Below are positions 35,520 through 44,068 of a stretch of DNA of 64,000 nucleotides, piece after piece. The stretch is taken from contig CANGBB010000001.1 in assembly GCA_947452065.1 (NCBI GenBank), positions 434,001 through 498,000 on the forward strand, given 5' to 3'. The DNA comes from Gammaproteobacteria bacterium (lineage in GTDB: Bacteria > Pseudomonadota > Gammaproteobacteria > Steroidobacterales > Steroidobacteraceae). The first letter of the stretch is position 1, and each line of letters starts with the position of its first letter. The position numbers and the translations under genes are program-made. The notes under the pieces were generated by a model that saw nothing but the letters and a program-made list of their open reading frames with translations, made no database searches and was not told where the DNA came from.

Positions 35520-36466
35520 TCCGCGAGCTCCGCACCTTTCTGGAGGACGACTTGAACGAGGTAGCGCGGGCGACCGCGCACCTGAGCATAGATACGACCG
35601 ACATACTCGCCCAACAGACCGACACCCAGAAGCAGCACGCCAAGGATGAAGAACGCCAGACTGAAGAGCGTGAACACGCCTTGCGCGTCCGCACCATGAA
35701 GGATTCGCTCGAACATGATGTATACGAATAGGGTCAGCGCCACGCCAGCCACCACTAGGCCGACCAGTGAATAGATCTGCAGCGGCACGATCGAAAAGCC
35801 GGTCATCAGGTCAAAGTTCAGGCGCAGCAGTCGGTACATCGAATACTTGGATTCGCCTGCAGCCCGCTCCTCGTGTTTAACCGGAATCTCGGTGGGATGG
35901 CGCGCAAACAGATAGGCGAGTGCTGGAATGAAGGTATTCACTTCCGGGCACTGGTTGATGGCATCAACGACCTGACGCGAGTAGGCGCGAAGCATGCACC
36001 CCTGGTCGGTGATTTCGATACTGGTGGTGCGCTCGCGAATGAGATTGAGGACCTTGGAAGGCCAGCGTCTCAGAAAGCTGTCCTGACGCATCTGGCGAAT
36101 GGTTCCGACATAGTCGTGACCCTTGTCCAGTTCCGCCAACAGACTTCCGATCTCCTCCGGGGGGTTCTGCAAATCCGCATCCAGCGTGACGACATGCTGG
36201 CCGCGCACCTGAGCAAAACCGGCGAGGATGGCATTGTGCTGCCCGAAGTTGCCTGCAAAGACCACTACGCGCGTGACATCAGGCCGCTTCTGGAACTGTT
36301 CGCGTAGCAGCGCTACCGAATTGTCGCGACTGCCGTCATCTACAAAGATTATCTCGTAGCTGCGACCCAGCGCATCCAATGCCGGGTACAGCCGCTCAAA
36401 CAGTTTCTCAAGTCCTGCCTGCTCGTTGTAAACGGGGATAACGATGGAGACCTGCGGCATGCTCAT
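35516..36466 (-). CDS. arnC: Undecaprenyl-phosphate 4-deoxy-4-formamido-L-arabinose transferase
   Basis: A 316-residue family-2 glycosyltransferase anchored by two C-terminal transmembrane helices (about residues 230-253 and 265-290). The N-terminal GT-A fold shows VSIVIPVYNEQAGLEKLFERL, IIFVDDGSRDNS and VTLDADLQNPPEE, with QGCMLRAYSR further on. It transfers the formylated sugar to undecaprenyl phosphate on the cytoplasmic side. It overlaps arnB by four bases and the formyltransferase by four, so it is translated in a coupled chain. Confidence 0.93.
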   Translation of the reverse strand: MSMPQVSIVIPVYNEQAGLEKLFERLYPALDALGRSYEIIFVDDGSRDNSVALLREQFQKRPDVTRVVVFAGNFGQHNAILAGFAQVRGQHVVTLDADLQNPPEEIGSLLAELDKGHDYVGTIRQMRQDSFLRRWPSKVLNLIRERTTSIEITDQGCMLRAYSRQVVDAINQCPEVNTFIPALAYLFARHPTEIPVKHEERAAGESKYSMYRLLRLNFDLMTGFSIVPLQIYSLVGLVVAGVALTLFVYIMFERILHGADAQGVFTLFSLAFFILGVLLLGVGLLGEYVGRIYAQVRGRPRYLVQVVLQKGAELAE

Positions 36467-37590
36467 CGCGCGTTGTCCTTAAAAATATCTGCGATGGCAG
36501 CGCAGACGCGATCCACGTCGGCATCGCTCATCATTGGGAACATGGGTAGTGAGACCGTCTCGCGACCAATCCGTTCTGCATTGGGAAACTGACCCTCGCG
36601 GTAGCCCAATCCGCGGTAGTAGCTGAACAGGTGAATGGCCGGGTAGTGCACGCCAACACCAATCCCGCGCGCATGCATGAGTTTGATGAATTCGCCGCGA
36701 CTGATGCGCAGCTGATCCAGTGGCAGAAGGGGCGCGAAGATGTGCCAGCTGTGATCGCCTGTCGGGCCGCGCGCCGGGAGGCGAGGCGCCGGAATCGCAT
36801 GCAGCTTATCGAAATATCGTTGTGCCAGTTCCTGACGCCGAGCGTTAAAGCTGTCCAATCGGGCCAGCTGACCCAGTCCGACAGCTGCGGCCACGTCGGT
36901 CAGGTTGGCCTTGCCGCCTGGAAAAGTGCACTCGGCGCTGCCATCTGGATGACGCTCCAGACCATGGAAGCGATGCAGCTCAAGCAGGCGCAACTCGTCT
37001 GGATCATCAGCCACCACCGCGCCGCCCTCGATGGTGGTCATGTTTTTGTTGGGATGGAAGCTGAACACCACGATATCGCCGAGGGCGCCAATGTTGCGAC
37101 CCTTCCAGCGCGTGCCGATGGCATGCGCTGCATCCTCGATCACACGCAGACCATGCTTGCGCGCCAGAGCGTGCAACGCGTCCATGTCGAGCGGATGACC
37201 GGCAAAATGCACCGGCATGATGGCGCGGGTGCGTGGCGTGATGGCCGCTTCGACCGCCGCCAGATCGATGTTCCGCGTGTCCAGATCTACGTCCACAAAC
37301 ACGGGTCGTGCGCCCACGCGAGCGATGACATTGGCCGTGGCCACGAAACTCATGGCGGGCGTGATCACTTCATCGCCGGGCTTGATGCCGATCATCAGCA
37401 GCGCCAGTTCTAGGCCTGCAGTGGCCGAGGTCAGCGTCCGGACGGGGCGGCCGCCACAGAACTCGGAAAGCTGCCGCTCCAGTTCCTGCACCTTGGGGCC
37501 GGTGGCCAGCCAGCCGGAACGTAGCACCTGCGCCACCGCCTGCACGGTTGCTTCGTCGACATCAGGGCGAGTGAAAGGAAGGAATTCCAC
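36463..37590 (-). CDS. arnB: UDP-4-amino-4-deoxy-L-arabinose aminotransferase
   Basis: A 375-residue DegT/DnrJ/EryC1-family PLP enzyme that aminates the 4-keto pentose with glutamate. The PLP-binding lysine is K182 in FSFHPNKNMTTIEGG; other motifs are TSATAGLELALL and VIEDAAHAIG. The start MEFLPFTRPDVDEATVQAV is typical of ArnB, whose N-terminus in E. coli reads similarly. It is preceded by an ArnE-like gene (30-base gap) and followed by arnC with a four-base overlap. Confidence 0.95.
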   Translation of the reverse strand: MEFLPFTRPDVDEATVQAVAQVLRSGWLATGPKVQELERQLSEFCGGRPVRTLTSATAGLELALLMIGIKPGDEVITPAMSFVATANVIARVGARPVFVDVDLDTRNIDLAAVEAAITPRTRAIMPVHFAGHPLDMDALHALARKHGLRVIEDAAHAIGTRWKGRNIGALGDIVVFSFHPNKNMTTIEGGAVVADDPDELRLLELHRFHGLERHPDGSAECTFPGGKANLTDVAAAVGLGQLARLDSFNARRQELAQRYFDKLHAIPAPRLPARGPTGDHSWHIFAPLLPLDQLRISRGEFIKLMHARGIGVGVHYPAIHLFSYYRGLGYREGQFPNAERIGRETVSLPMFPMMSDADVDRVCAAIADIFKDNAR

Positions 37591-37620
37591 GATACAGCGA
37601 GCTCCCAGGCTTGCGGAAAA

Positions 37621-37992
37621 TCAGGACCGAGTCAGCAGCCAGACACCGACGATGATCACGCCGATCGCCAGGACGCGCTGGATATTTAACGCTTCGCCGA
37701 ACAGGTACCACGCCGCCAGCGCGTTCAGCACATAGCCTAGCGACAGGAACGGGTAGGCGAGGCTGACCTCAACGCGTGACAATGCAGCAATCCAGACGGC
37801 CACGCTGACAGCATAGCAGCCGAGACCCAGCCAGATGAACGGCTGGAGGGCGACGCGCATTGCTGTATCCAGCAGACCGTCGAGTGCCAGCGATACGGTA
37901 CCAAGGCGGTTAGTGGCCGCCTTCAGTGCGAGTTGCGCAATGGCATTGAGCAGGACACCCGAGAAGAGATAGCTGAAGGTGATGCGATTCAT
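37621..37992 (-). CDS. arnE: ArnE-like small multidrug-resistance family flippase subunit
   Basis: A 123-residue membrane protein with four hydrophobic segments of the EmrE/SMR superfamily: FSYLFSGVLLNAIAQLALKA, PFIWLGLGCYAVSVAVWIAAL, SLAYPFLSLGYVLNALAAWYLF and VLAIGVIIVGVWLL. In E. coli ArnE and ArnF together are thought to flip undecaprenyl phosphate-linked aminoarabinose to the periplasm. Only one such gene is visible here, so it may act as a homodimer or pair with a distant partner. It overlaps arnT by four bases. Confidence 0.85.
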   Translation of the reverse strand: MNRITFSYLFSGVLLNAIAQLALKAATNRLGTVSLALDGLLDTAMRVALQPFIWLGLGCYAVSVAVWIAALSRVEVSLAYPFLSLGYVLNALAAWYLFGEALNIQRVLAIGVIIVGVWLLTRS

Positions 37993-39725
37993 GGGTTCCT
38001 TGCAATGACCACCATTGTGGTGGAAGCGAAGAGTACCTGCGCCTCGAGACCCTGCGCCATCAGCGAATGCCAGGTCGCCGGAGCGACGACCGCAGCAGCC
38101 TTGGGCGCTGCCTGCCAGGCCGCGGTGAACTCCTCAATCGTGTCCAAATGATTGCGCACGCCGTCGTCAAACTGGGTTTCCAGTTCGCTGTGGTCGCGTA
38201 CGGTGACGCAGGTTTGGCCGAGCGCAAAAATGACGGTTTGAGGATAAGTGTCCACGCAATAGAAAGCGGTATCGGGCGTCAGCGTCCGACGCAGGGCCGC
38301 CGTCGCCTGTGGCGCGCCCCGCCAGGTCTCGATCGCATTGGTGCCATTGCTCAGCATTGCCAGTGCCGCGACCATGCCGATCGCAAGGATGGCCACCGCG
38401 CGTTCGCGCCGCGCGGCCAATGAATCGCGCGAGAACTTCAGTCGTAACAGGCTCTGCAGCACAGCCATGGACAGCACAACGCCCGCACCGAACCCCCACT
38501 GCGCAATCTGCGAATAACCGACGACCTGCTCGGGAGGCGGCGAGAGTCGGGCGCGCAAGCTTGGCAGCGCCAGCAGGCCCACGGCCACGGCAGCTGCGAG
38601 TGCGAAGCTGCCGACCAATGCTGAGTGTGGCCCCGGAGTCCGCGAAAGATGGCGGCCAGCTAACAACGCCAGCGGCGGCAGCATTGGGAGAATATAGGGG
38701 GCCAGCTTCGAGCCCGAAGGCGCGTAGAAGAGAAAGATCGCTCCGGCCCACACTAGCAACAACTGCGAGCGCGCGAGCACGGGTGCTGCGCGAGTGTGAC
38801 CACTGGCATCAAGCTGGGCGCCGACGTCAGCGGTTTCTTTGTCGGCTCGCCATGCAGCTACCGCACCGCGCATCATCGGTACGACCCACGGTAGAGTTCC
38901 GATCAGCAGCAGGGCAGTGAAATACCACCAAGGCTGTTCGCGTCCATGTTCAGTGGTTGTGAAGCGCGTGTAGTGTTCGTGAATGAAGAACCAGTCAAAG
39001 AATCCGGGGTTTCTTTGCTGCATCAGCCACCACCACGGAAGATTGATGGCCGTAACCAACAGCATTCCTCGTATCGGACACAGACGAGGAATCAGCGACC
39101 ATTCACGCCGTATGAGTATGTAGAGCGCCAACGCGAATCCCGGTAGGACCACCCCTACCAGCCCTTTTTGCAACACAGCAAAGCCGAGGAGGGCCCACGC
39201 CAACCACAACGCCCAGCGACGTGTCCGCTCACCATCCCAAGCCAAAAGGCTGAAGACCGCCGCGTTCATCCAGAATGTCAGACCCACATCCAACGTATTG
39301 ACGTGGCCCAGCGCATAAAAAAGGACGCTACTGGCCAGAATCAGTGCGGCGATGCGTCCGGCGGACTCGTCGTAGAGTCGGCGGCCCACACGCCAGACCA
39401 GCAAAACCAGCAGGAAACCCAGCGCGGAATTGTAAAACCGCGATACCCACGGACTGACGCCCAGCACCCGATAAAGCGCCGCAGTTGCCCAATACTGGAG
39501 CGGCGGCTTCTCGAGGTACTGGATATCGTTCAGATGCGGCGCCAGCCAGTCGCCGGTGGCCAGCATCTCGCGCGGAATTTCAGCGTAACGGCCTTCGTCC
39601 GGCTCTGAGAGCAAACGGTAGTTCAGATTGCCGAACCAGAGGGCGGCGAGGACGAGCATCGCTAGGCCGAACATCAGAGTGCGGCTGCGGAGCTCGGGAT
39701 CAATCTGTGAGGTGGGCCGGTTCAT
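37989..39725 (-). CDS. arnT: 4-amino-4-deoxy-L-arabinose lipid A transferase ArnT (first copy)
   Basis: A 578-residue GT83 membrane transferase. ATG 39725 (MNRPTSQIDPEL) is preferred; ATG 39788 would add 21 unlikely residues. The first periplasmic loop has LLSEPDEGRYAEIPREMLATGDW and the next EKPPLQYWATA, both typical of ArnT, followed by about 12 hydrophobic segments and a periplasmic C-terminal domain. It adds L-Ara4N to lipid A phosphate at the outer leaflet of the inner membrane, lowering negative charge and giving resistance to polymyxin-type peptides. It is the first gene of the arn cluster and is preceded by an AT-rich inverted repeat. Confidence 0.9.
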   Translation of the reverse strand: MNRPTSQIDPELRSRTLMFGLAMLVLAALWFGNLNYRLLSEPDEGRYAEIPREMLATGDWLAPHLNDIQYLEKPPLQYWATAALYRVLGVSPWVSRFYNSALGFLLVLLVWRVGRRLYDESAGRIAALILASSVLFYALGHVNTLDVGLTFWMNAAVFSLLAWDGERTRRWALWLAWALLGFAVLQKGLVGVVLPGFALALYILIRREWSLIPRLCPIRGMLLVTAINLPWWWLMQQRNPGFFDWFFIHEHYTRFTTTEHGREQPWWYFTALLLIGTLPWVVPMMRGAVAAWRADKETADVGAQLDASGHTRAAPVLARSQLLLVWAGAIFLFYAPSGSKLAPYILPMLPPLALLAGRHLSRTPGPHSALVGSFALAAAVAVGLLALPSLRARLSPPPEQVVGYSQIAQWGFGAGVVLSMAVLQSLLRLKFSRDSLAARRERAVAILAIGMVAALAMLSNGTNAIETWRGAPQATAALRRTLTPDTAFYCVDTYPQTVIFALGQTCVTVRDHSELETQFDDGVRNHLDTIEEFTAAWQAAPKAAAVVAPATWHSLMAQGLEAQVLFASTTMVVIARNP

Positions 39726-39806
39726 GTCTAGTTTCCGGCGAACCGGCGGCGCGAAGTATAGCGGCAGCGCCAGAGCCCCTGATCCCAAGCATCATTCTGG
39801 AAATAA

Positions 39807-39822
39807 CATAATATACATTATG
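39807..39822. repeat. Perfect inverted repeat ahead of the arn cluster
   Basis: CATAAT (39807-39812) and ATTATG (39817-39822) are a perfect inverted repeat with a 4-base spacer, in an AT-rich patch within the 123-base gap between arnT and the sulfurtransferase stop. It lies about 80 bases upstream of the arnT start and could be an operator or part of the promoter, which is inference. I did not see a convincing -35/-10 pair or a direct-repeat PmrA box. Confidence 0.35.
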
Positions 39823-39848
39823 CGAAGTAGGCTATGGGACTGGAGGGC

Positions 39849-40694
39849 TTAGGTGGCGACCGGAGTATCACTTCGACTTCCCCATTCCGCCCATGAACCA
39901 TCGTAGAGAGCGCCCTCACGGTACCCGGAAACAGCCAAGGCCAGCAGGATGACCGCAGCCGTCGCTCCAGAGCCGCATGAGGCGATGACGCGCGTGTCAG
40001 GGTGCACACCCGCCTCCGCCAGCCTAGCCCTCAGCTGGGGCACGGGAAGCAGCGTCCCGTCGGCATTGAGGAGTTCTTTGTAAGGCAGACTGACGGACCC
40101 CGGCACGTGACCGCCACGGACCCCGGGACGCGGCTCAGGCGCCTGAGCGTAAAACCGATCCCTTGGGCGCGCGTCCAGCAAAAGCTCGGCCCGACTGTCT
40201 ATATTGCTCCGTACGGCTTCGAGACCGCGCACCCGCTCCGCTTCAAACTGGGCCTCAAAGCGCGTGGCCAGGCCAGTTGGCAACGGCGACTCGCCTGACT
40301 GAATCGGGCGACCCTCGCGCCGCCATTTGGGCAGTCCGCCATCGAGTACGGCTACATGCGGGTGACCAAATAGCCGTAGCAGCCACCAGCCGCGGGCCGC
40401 TGAAAACAGACCGCGCTGGTCGTAGAACACCACCCGATGCTGACGATCGAGGGACAAAGTTGCGGCCAGATGCTCGAACTCCGCCGCCGGTGGCGCCATG
40501 TGCGGAAGCGGATTAGTCCGGTCCGCGACGGCATCAATGTCGAAAAACAGCGCCCCGGGAATATGGCCCTGGAGGAACTGCTCATGGGCATCCACGTTCT
40601 CTGTCGGTAGGTACATGCTGGCGTCGTAGACGCGCAACATTGGATCGTCCAAGGAAGCGGCCAGCCACTCACTGGTCACGACCGGACCCGGCAT
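39849..40694 (-). CDS. sseA: 3-mercaptopyruvate/thiosulfate sulfurtransferase
   Basis: A 281-residue protein with two rhodanese domains. The active-site loop CGSGATA, cysteine 240, has the 3-mercaptopyruvate sulfurtransferase form (CGSGVTA in E. coli SseA) rather than the thiosulfate sulfurtransferase form. The N-terminal inactive domain contains DASMYLP and HIPGALFFDIDAVAD. ATG 40694 follows a strong AGGAAGG ribosome site; an upstream ATG at 40751 would extend it without support. It transfers sulfur to cyanide or thioredoxin-like acceptors and supports sulfane sulfur metabolism. Confidence 0.92.
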   Translation of the reverse strand: MPGPVVTSEWLAASLDDPMLRVYDASMYLPTENVDAHEQFLQGHIPGALFFDIDAVADRTNPLPHMAPPAAEFEHLAATLSLDRQHRVVFYDQRGLFSAARGWWLLRLFGHPHVAVLDGGLPKWRREGRPIQSGESPLPTGLATRFEAQFEAERVRGLEAVRSNIDSRAELLLDARPRDRFYAQAPEPRPGVRGGHVPGSVSLPYKELLNADGTLLPVPQLRARLAEAGVHPDTRVIASCGSGATAAVILLALAVSGYREGALYDGSWAEWGSRSDTPVAT

Positions 40695-40820
40695 CAATTG
40701 CCTTCCTGTTTCCACCCGAATATATTCACCGAAGGTCACATTGATCGCCACAGGCTTTCACTGTTTCTGGCCAACACTTTTCGACAAGCCGCCAAGAAAA
40801 ACAAGAAAGGGCGATGTTGG

Positions 40821-41195
40821 ATGAACAGCCTAAGCAAACGATTCGAGGCCGCCGCCCTCGCCCTCGCTGGATCAGAGGGGATTTAGGAACGACTGCACAC
40901 CGCATGGAGCCGGCATTTAGCCGATCTGACAGTGCGTGACTTCCCACGCGAAGTACGCGACGACTTCGCACTGTTGATCGATGCGCTCAGCCGGGAACGC
41001 GCCCTGGCTGGCGATACAGTCCTGCGGGCGTCACTGCGCAAGCTCTCCAACCAGCAGGCCGCGGAATTCGCCGCCCTGATTATCCGCACCTATGGTCGCA
41101 TCGAGTCACTCAAGAGCGGCGAAACGGCCTTGCTGGCCAATGCGGCCAATTCTTCGGTGCCGCTCCTGATTCAAACGCTGGCGGGTTCGCGCTAG
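40821..41195 (+). pseudogene. Small conserved gene interrupted by an in-frame amber codon
   Basis: The frame from ATG 40821 reads MNSLSKRFEAAALALAGSEGI, then TAG at 40884-40886, and continues in the same frame as ERLHTAWSRHLADLTVRDFP and on to 41195 with no further stop. The continuous pattern of a small helical protein of 124 codons fits one gene. The TAG stands where related proteins in my memory carry a Lys or Gln (GPIK/QERL), so a single-base change would explain it. A GTG at 40932 could restart translation and give 87 residues, including VRASL-like ASLRKLSNQQAAEFAALIIRTYG. The family has no known function. Either a pseudogene, a sequencing error or readthrough. Confidence 0.65.
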
Positions 41196-41224
41196 AACAT
41201 TCCGGCCGAAGGGCCAACGGTGTA

Positions 41225-42007
41225 ATGTCTTACTCCGGAGGTACCGCCGGATTGCGCTTGCTCGTCTACAACATCCGCTACGCCACGGGTTCAGGCCCGG
41301 GGTTCCATTTGCCGCTGCCTGGCGCTGGCTATTTGCGCAGCAGTCGGCGCGTTCTAGAAGGCGTGACCGATTTCATCCACGCCCAGGATCCCGATATCGT
41401 CGGACTCATTGAGGTCGATACGGGTTCAGTGCGGACAGGCATGCTGAATCAGGCGGAGTATGTCGCCACCCGCCTAGGTCACTACACAACCTTCGAATGT
41501 AAGTACGGGTCAGAATCGATCAATCAGTTCCTGCCAATCGTGCGCAAACAGGGGAATGCGCTGCTGGCGGCCCCGCGCGTGCGGGGTGAGAGATTCCACT
41601 ATTTCGACACGGGCATCAAACGGCTCATCATCGAGCTTGAGCTGGAGGAGTGCTGTGTATTTCTGGTGCATCTTTCCGTGAGATATCGTCATCGCCAATA
41701 TCAACTGGGCGCGCTGCACGATCTCATCATGAAGGCCCGCAAGCCGGTGGTGGTGGCCGGTGACTTCAATACATTCTGGGGCACGCACGAGATCTACCTG
41801 TTCATGCGCGCCGGCGGTCTGCGCAGTGCCAATGTGCGCGGCCTACCCTCCTATCCCGCTACCCGCCCGCGCGCCGAGCTTGATTTCGTCTTGGTTGGCG
41901 AGGGCATCACCGTCAACCAATTCAGCGTACCTGACATACGGCTTTCAGATCACCGGCCGATCATCTGCGATTTCAGTGTCGATCCGGATGCCCTGAGCAA
42001 AAGATAA
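41225..42007 (+). CDS. Endonuclease/exonuclease/phosphatase (EEP) family protein
   Basis: A 260-residue hydrolase with the EEP fold. Key motifs are LLVYNIRYATG near the start, a metal-binding glutamate in VGLIEVDTG, GDFNTFWGTHE and the terminal SDHRPIICDF with the catalytic Asp-His pair. It could be a phosphodiesterase or sphingomyelinase-like enzyme acting on lipids, nucleic acids or small phosphates; the sequence alone does not say. No signal peptide is seen. It starts 29 bases after the interrupted gene and precedes the fatty acid oxidation gene by 12 bases, so they may share a transcript. Confidence 0.88.
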   Translation: MSYSGGTAGLRLLVYNIRYATGSGPGFHLPLPGAGYLRSSRRVLEGVTDFIHAQDPDIVGLIEVDTGSVRTGMLNQAEYVATRLGHYTTFECKYGSESINQFLPIVRKQGNALLAAPRVRGERFHYFDTGIKRLIIELELEECCVFLVHLSVRYRHRQYQLGALHDLIMKARKPVVVAGDFNTFWGTHEIYLFMRAGGLRSANVRGLPSYPATRPRAELDFVLVGEGITVNQFSVPDIRLSDHRPIICDFSVDPDALSKR

Positions 42008-42019
42008 GGGGTCTCTTGC

Positions 42020-44068
42020 ATGAACAATGACAATGCTTGGACGCTGGTGCGTGACACCGATGGAATCGCCTGGCTGACGTTGGATAAGCCAGGCTCCTCC
42101 GCCAACACCTTAGGACGCGCGGTGTTGATGGAACTCGCCACGCTGCTCGATGACATCGAGCGCAACCCGCCACGCGGACTGGTGCTGATCTCCGGCAAAT
42201 CCTCCGGCTTTGCTGCTGGCGCCGATATCAACGAATTCACGCGCCTTGAGTCAGCCGAGCAGGCGCGCGAGATGGCGCGTAGTGGCCAGAAGGTGTTTCA
42301 GCGCATCGAGTCCCTGCCCTGCCCGACTGTGGCGGCGCTGCATGGGTTCGTGCTCGGTGGAGCCATGGAGCTCGCGCTGGCCTGCCGCTACCGGGTGGCT
42401 GTGGATACGGATCGCCTTGCGATGGGGCTGCCAGAGGTGCTGTTGGGTATACAGCCGGGCTTTGGCGGATCGGTACGGAGCGTTCGCCTCATCGGTGTTC
42501 GTGCGGCCATGGAGCTGATGCTGACGGGTAAGCCATGGCGAGGCGAGCGTGCGTTGCGTACAGGTCTCATCGACCGACTGGTCGCCGAAGATGCGCTTCG
42601 AGACACCGCCCGCACTCTGGCGCTGACGGCGCCGACTCCGCACCAGCCGCCATTGCTGGATCGAGTGCTCGGGCTGCCGGTTGTGCGCGCTCTATTCAAA
42701 CCGGTGCTGCTGCGGCAGGTATCCGGAAAGGCTCGTCGCGACCATTACCCTGCGCCCTATTCCATTGTTGAGCAGTGGGCGGCCAATGGCGTTTCCGGCC
42801 AACGTGCCTTCGAGGCTGAGGCGCGTGCCATTGCGGCCTTGTTCATGAGTGACTCTGCTCATGGGCTCATCCGCGTGTTCCAACTGCAGGATCGGCTGAA
42901 GGCGCTGGGCGGTAAGCCGGATCAATCACTGCAGCATGTCCACGTGGTTGGTGCGGGTGTTATGGGCGGGGACATTGCTGCATGGTGTGCGCTGCGCGGC
43001 TTAGAGGTCACACTGCAGGATCGCGAGATGAAATTCATCGCGCCCGCACTGGAGCGCGCCGACAAGCTCTTCCAAAAGCGCATTCGCGATCCACAGCAGC
43101 GGGCCGCGGCGCTCGCTCGCCTGCGGGCTGACGTGAGTGGCGATGGCGTGGCCACTGCGGATCTGCTGATCGAAGCTATCTACGAGAGTCTGGAAGCCAA
43201 GCAGCAGCTGTATGCAACGGCTGAGTCACGTCTGCCGCCGCGCGCCGTATTGGCGAGCAATACGTCGAGCATCGCGCTTGAGCGCCTGTCGGAAAAGCTT
43301 GCCGACCCGGGCCGGCTGATTGGTCTGCACTTCTTCAACCCTGTTGCTCAGATGCCTTTGGTGGAAGTGATCCACAGCGCGGTCACGCGGCCGGAGCCGC
43401 TGGCTGCCGCGATGAGCTTCGCTCGGCGTATCGACAAGCTGCCACTGCCCTGTCGCAGCGGTCCGGGGTTCCTCGTCAACCGTGTTCTCTTCCCCTACTT
43501 GCTCGAGGCGCTACATGCGGCGGGCGAAGGCGTCCCTCTGGCCACCATCGACGCAGCGGCGGTGGACTTTGGTATGCCAATGGGGCCGATCGAACTTGCC
43601 GATGTGGTGGGCCTCGACGTTCTGCTGCATGTGGGCGAAATCATCAACCGAGAACTGGGTCGCAGCGAGCCACCCTTGTTCGCAAAAGTTCGGGAACTGG
43701 TGGCTGCGCGACAACTGGGCCGCAAGACCGGCAGCGGGCTGTATACCTGGGTCGATGGCAAGGCGATCAAGCCAGCCGGTGGCACTGCGCCACCAGATCT
43801 GCAGGATCGCCTGCTGCTGCCTCTGGTGAACGAATGCGTAGCCTGTCTGCGCGAGGGCATCGTCACCGACGAGGGCCTGGTCGATGCGGGCGTGGTCTTC
43901 GGTACCGGCTTTGCGCCCTTCCGCGGCGGGCCACTTTTTTATGCGCGCAATCGCGGCATCGCGGAGGTGGTATCGCGCCTTGAAGCGCTTGCCGAGAAGC
44001 ACGGGGCGCGGTTCCGGCCTGATCCGGGTTTTTCAAGCCTCACGGCACCACCGCAATCGGGTCAATGA
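42020..44068 (+). CDS. Fatty acid oxidation complex alpha subunit (FadJ/FadB-like)
   Basis: A 682-residue bifunctional enzyme: an N-terminal enoyl-CoA hydratase (crotonase) domain to about residue 190 (SGFAAGADINEF, and the two glutamates in GGAMELALAC and LPEVLLGIQPGFGG), then a 3-hydroxyacyl-CoA dehydrogenase domain from about residue 310 (VVGAGVMGGDIAAW, catalytic His in LIGLHFFNPVAQMPLVEVI). The C-terminal domain ends with GFAPFRGGPLFYA. It hydrates and oxidises acyl-CoA intermediates in beta-oxidation. No thiolase (fadA/fadI) gene is adjacent, which is unusual for FadBA or FadIJ operons; the next gene overlaps by four bases and is a signalling-type protein. Confidence 0.93.
   Translation: MNNDNAWTLVRDTDGIAWLTLDKPGSSANTLGRAVLMELATLLDDIERNPPRGLVLISGKSSGFAAGADINEFTRLESAEQAREMARSGQKVFQRIESLPCPTVAALHGFVLGGAMELALACRYRVAVDTDRLAMGLPEVLLGIQPGFGGSVRSVRLIGVRAAMELMLTGKPWRGERALRTGLIDRLVAEDALRDTARTLALTAPTPHQPPLLDRVLGLPVVRALFKPVLLRQVSGKARRDHYPAPYSIVEQWAANGVSGQRAFEAEARAIAALFMSDSAHGLIRVFQLQDRLKALGGKPDQSLQHVHVVGAGVMGGDIAAWCALRGLEVTLQDREMKFIAPALERADKLFQKRIRDPQQRAAALARLRADVSGDGVATADLLIEAIYESLEAKQQLYATAESRLPPRAVLASNTSSIALERLSEKLADPGRLIGLHFFNPVAQMPLVEVIHSAVTRPEPLAAAMSFARRIDKLPLPCRSGPGFLVNRVLFPYLLEALHAAGEGVPLATIDAAAVDFGMPMGPIELADVVGLDVLLHVGEIINRELGRSEPPLFAKVRELVAARQLGRKTGSGLYTWVDGKAIKPAGGTAPPDLQDRLLLPLVNECVACLREGIVTDEGLVDAGVVFGTGFAPFRGGPLFYARNRGIAEVVSRLEALAEKHGARFRPDPGFSSLTAPPQSGQ

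Noticed and set aside
40698-40886. Independent 62-codon gene ending at the amber codon
   Set aside because: Its first 41 codons overlap the sulfurtransferase promoter region and look non-coding; the meaningful part starts at 40821 and continues past the TAG.
40884-40886. Amber codon used for pyrrolysine
   Set aside because: Nothing here indicates pyrrolysine machinery, and the family is not a methylamine methyltransferase; a nonsense mutation is simpler.
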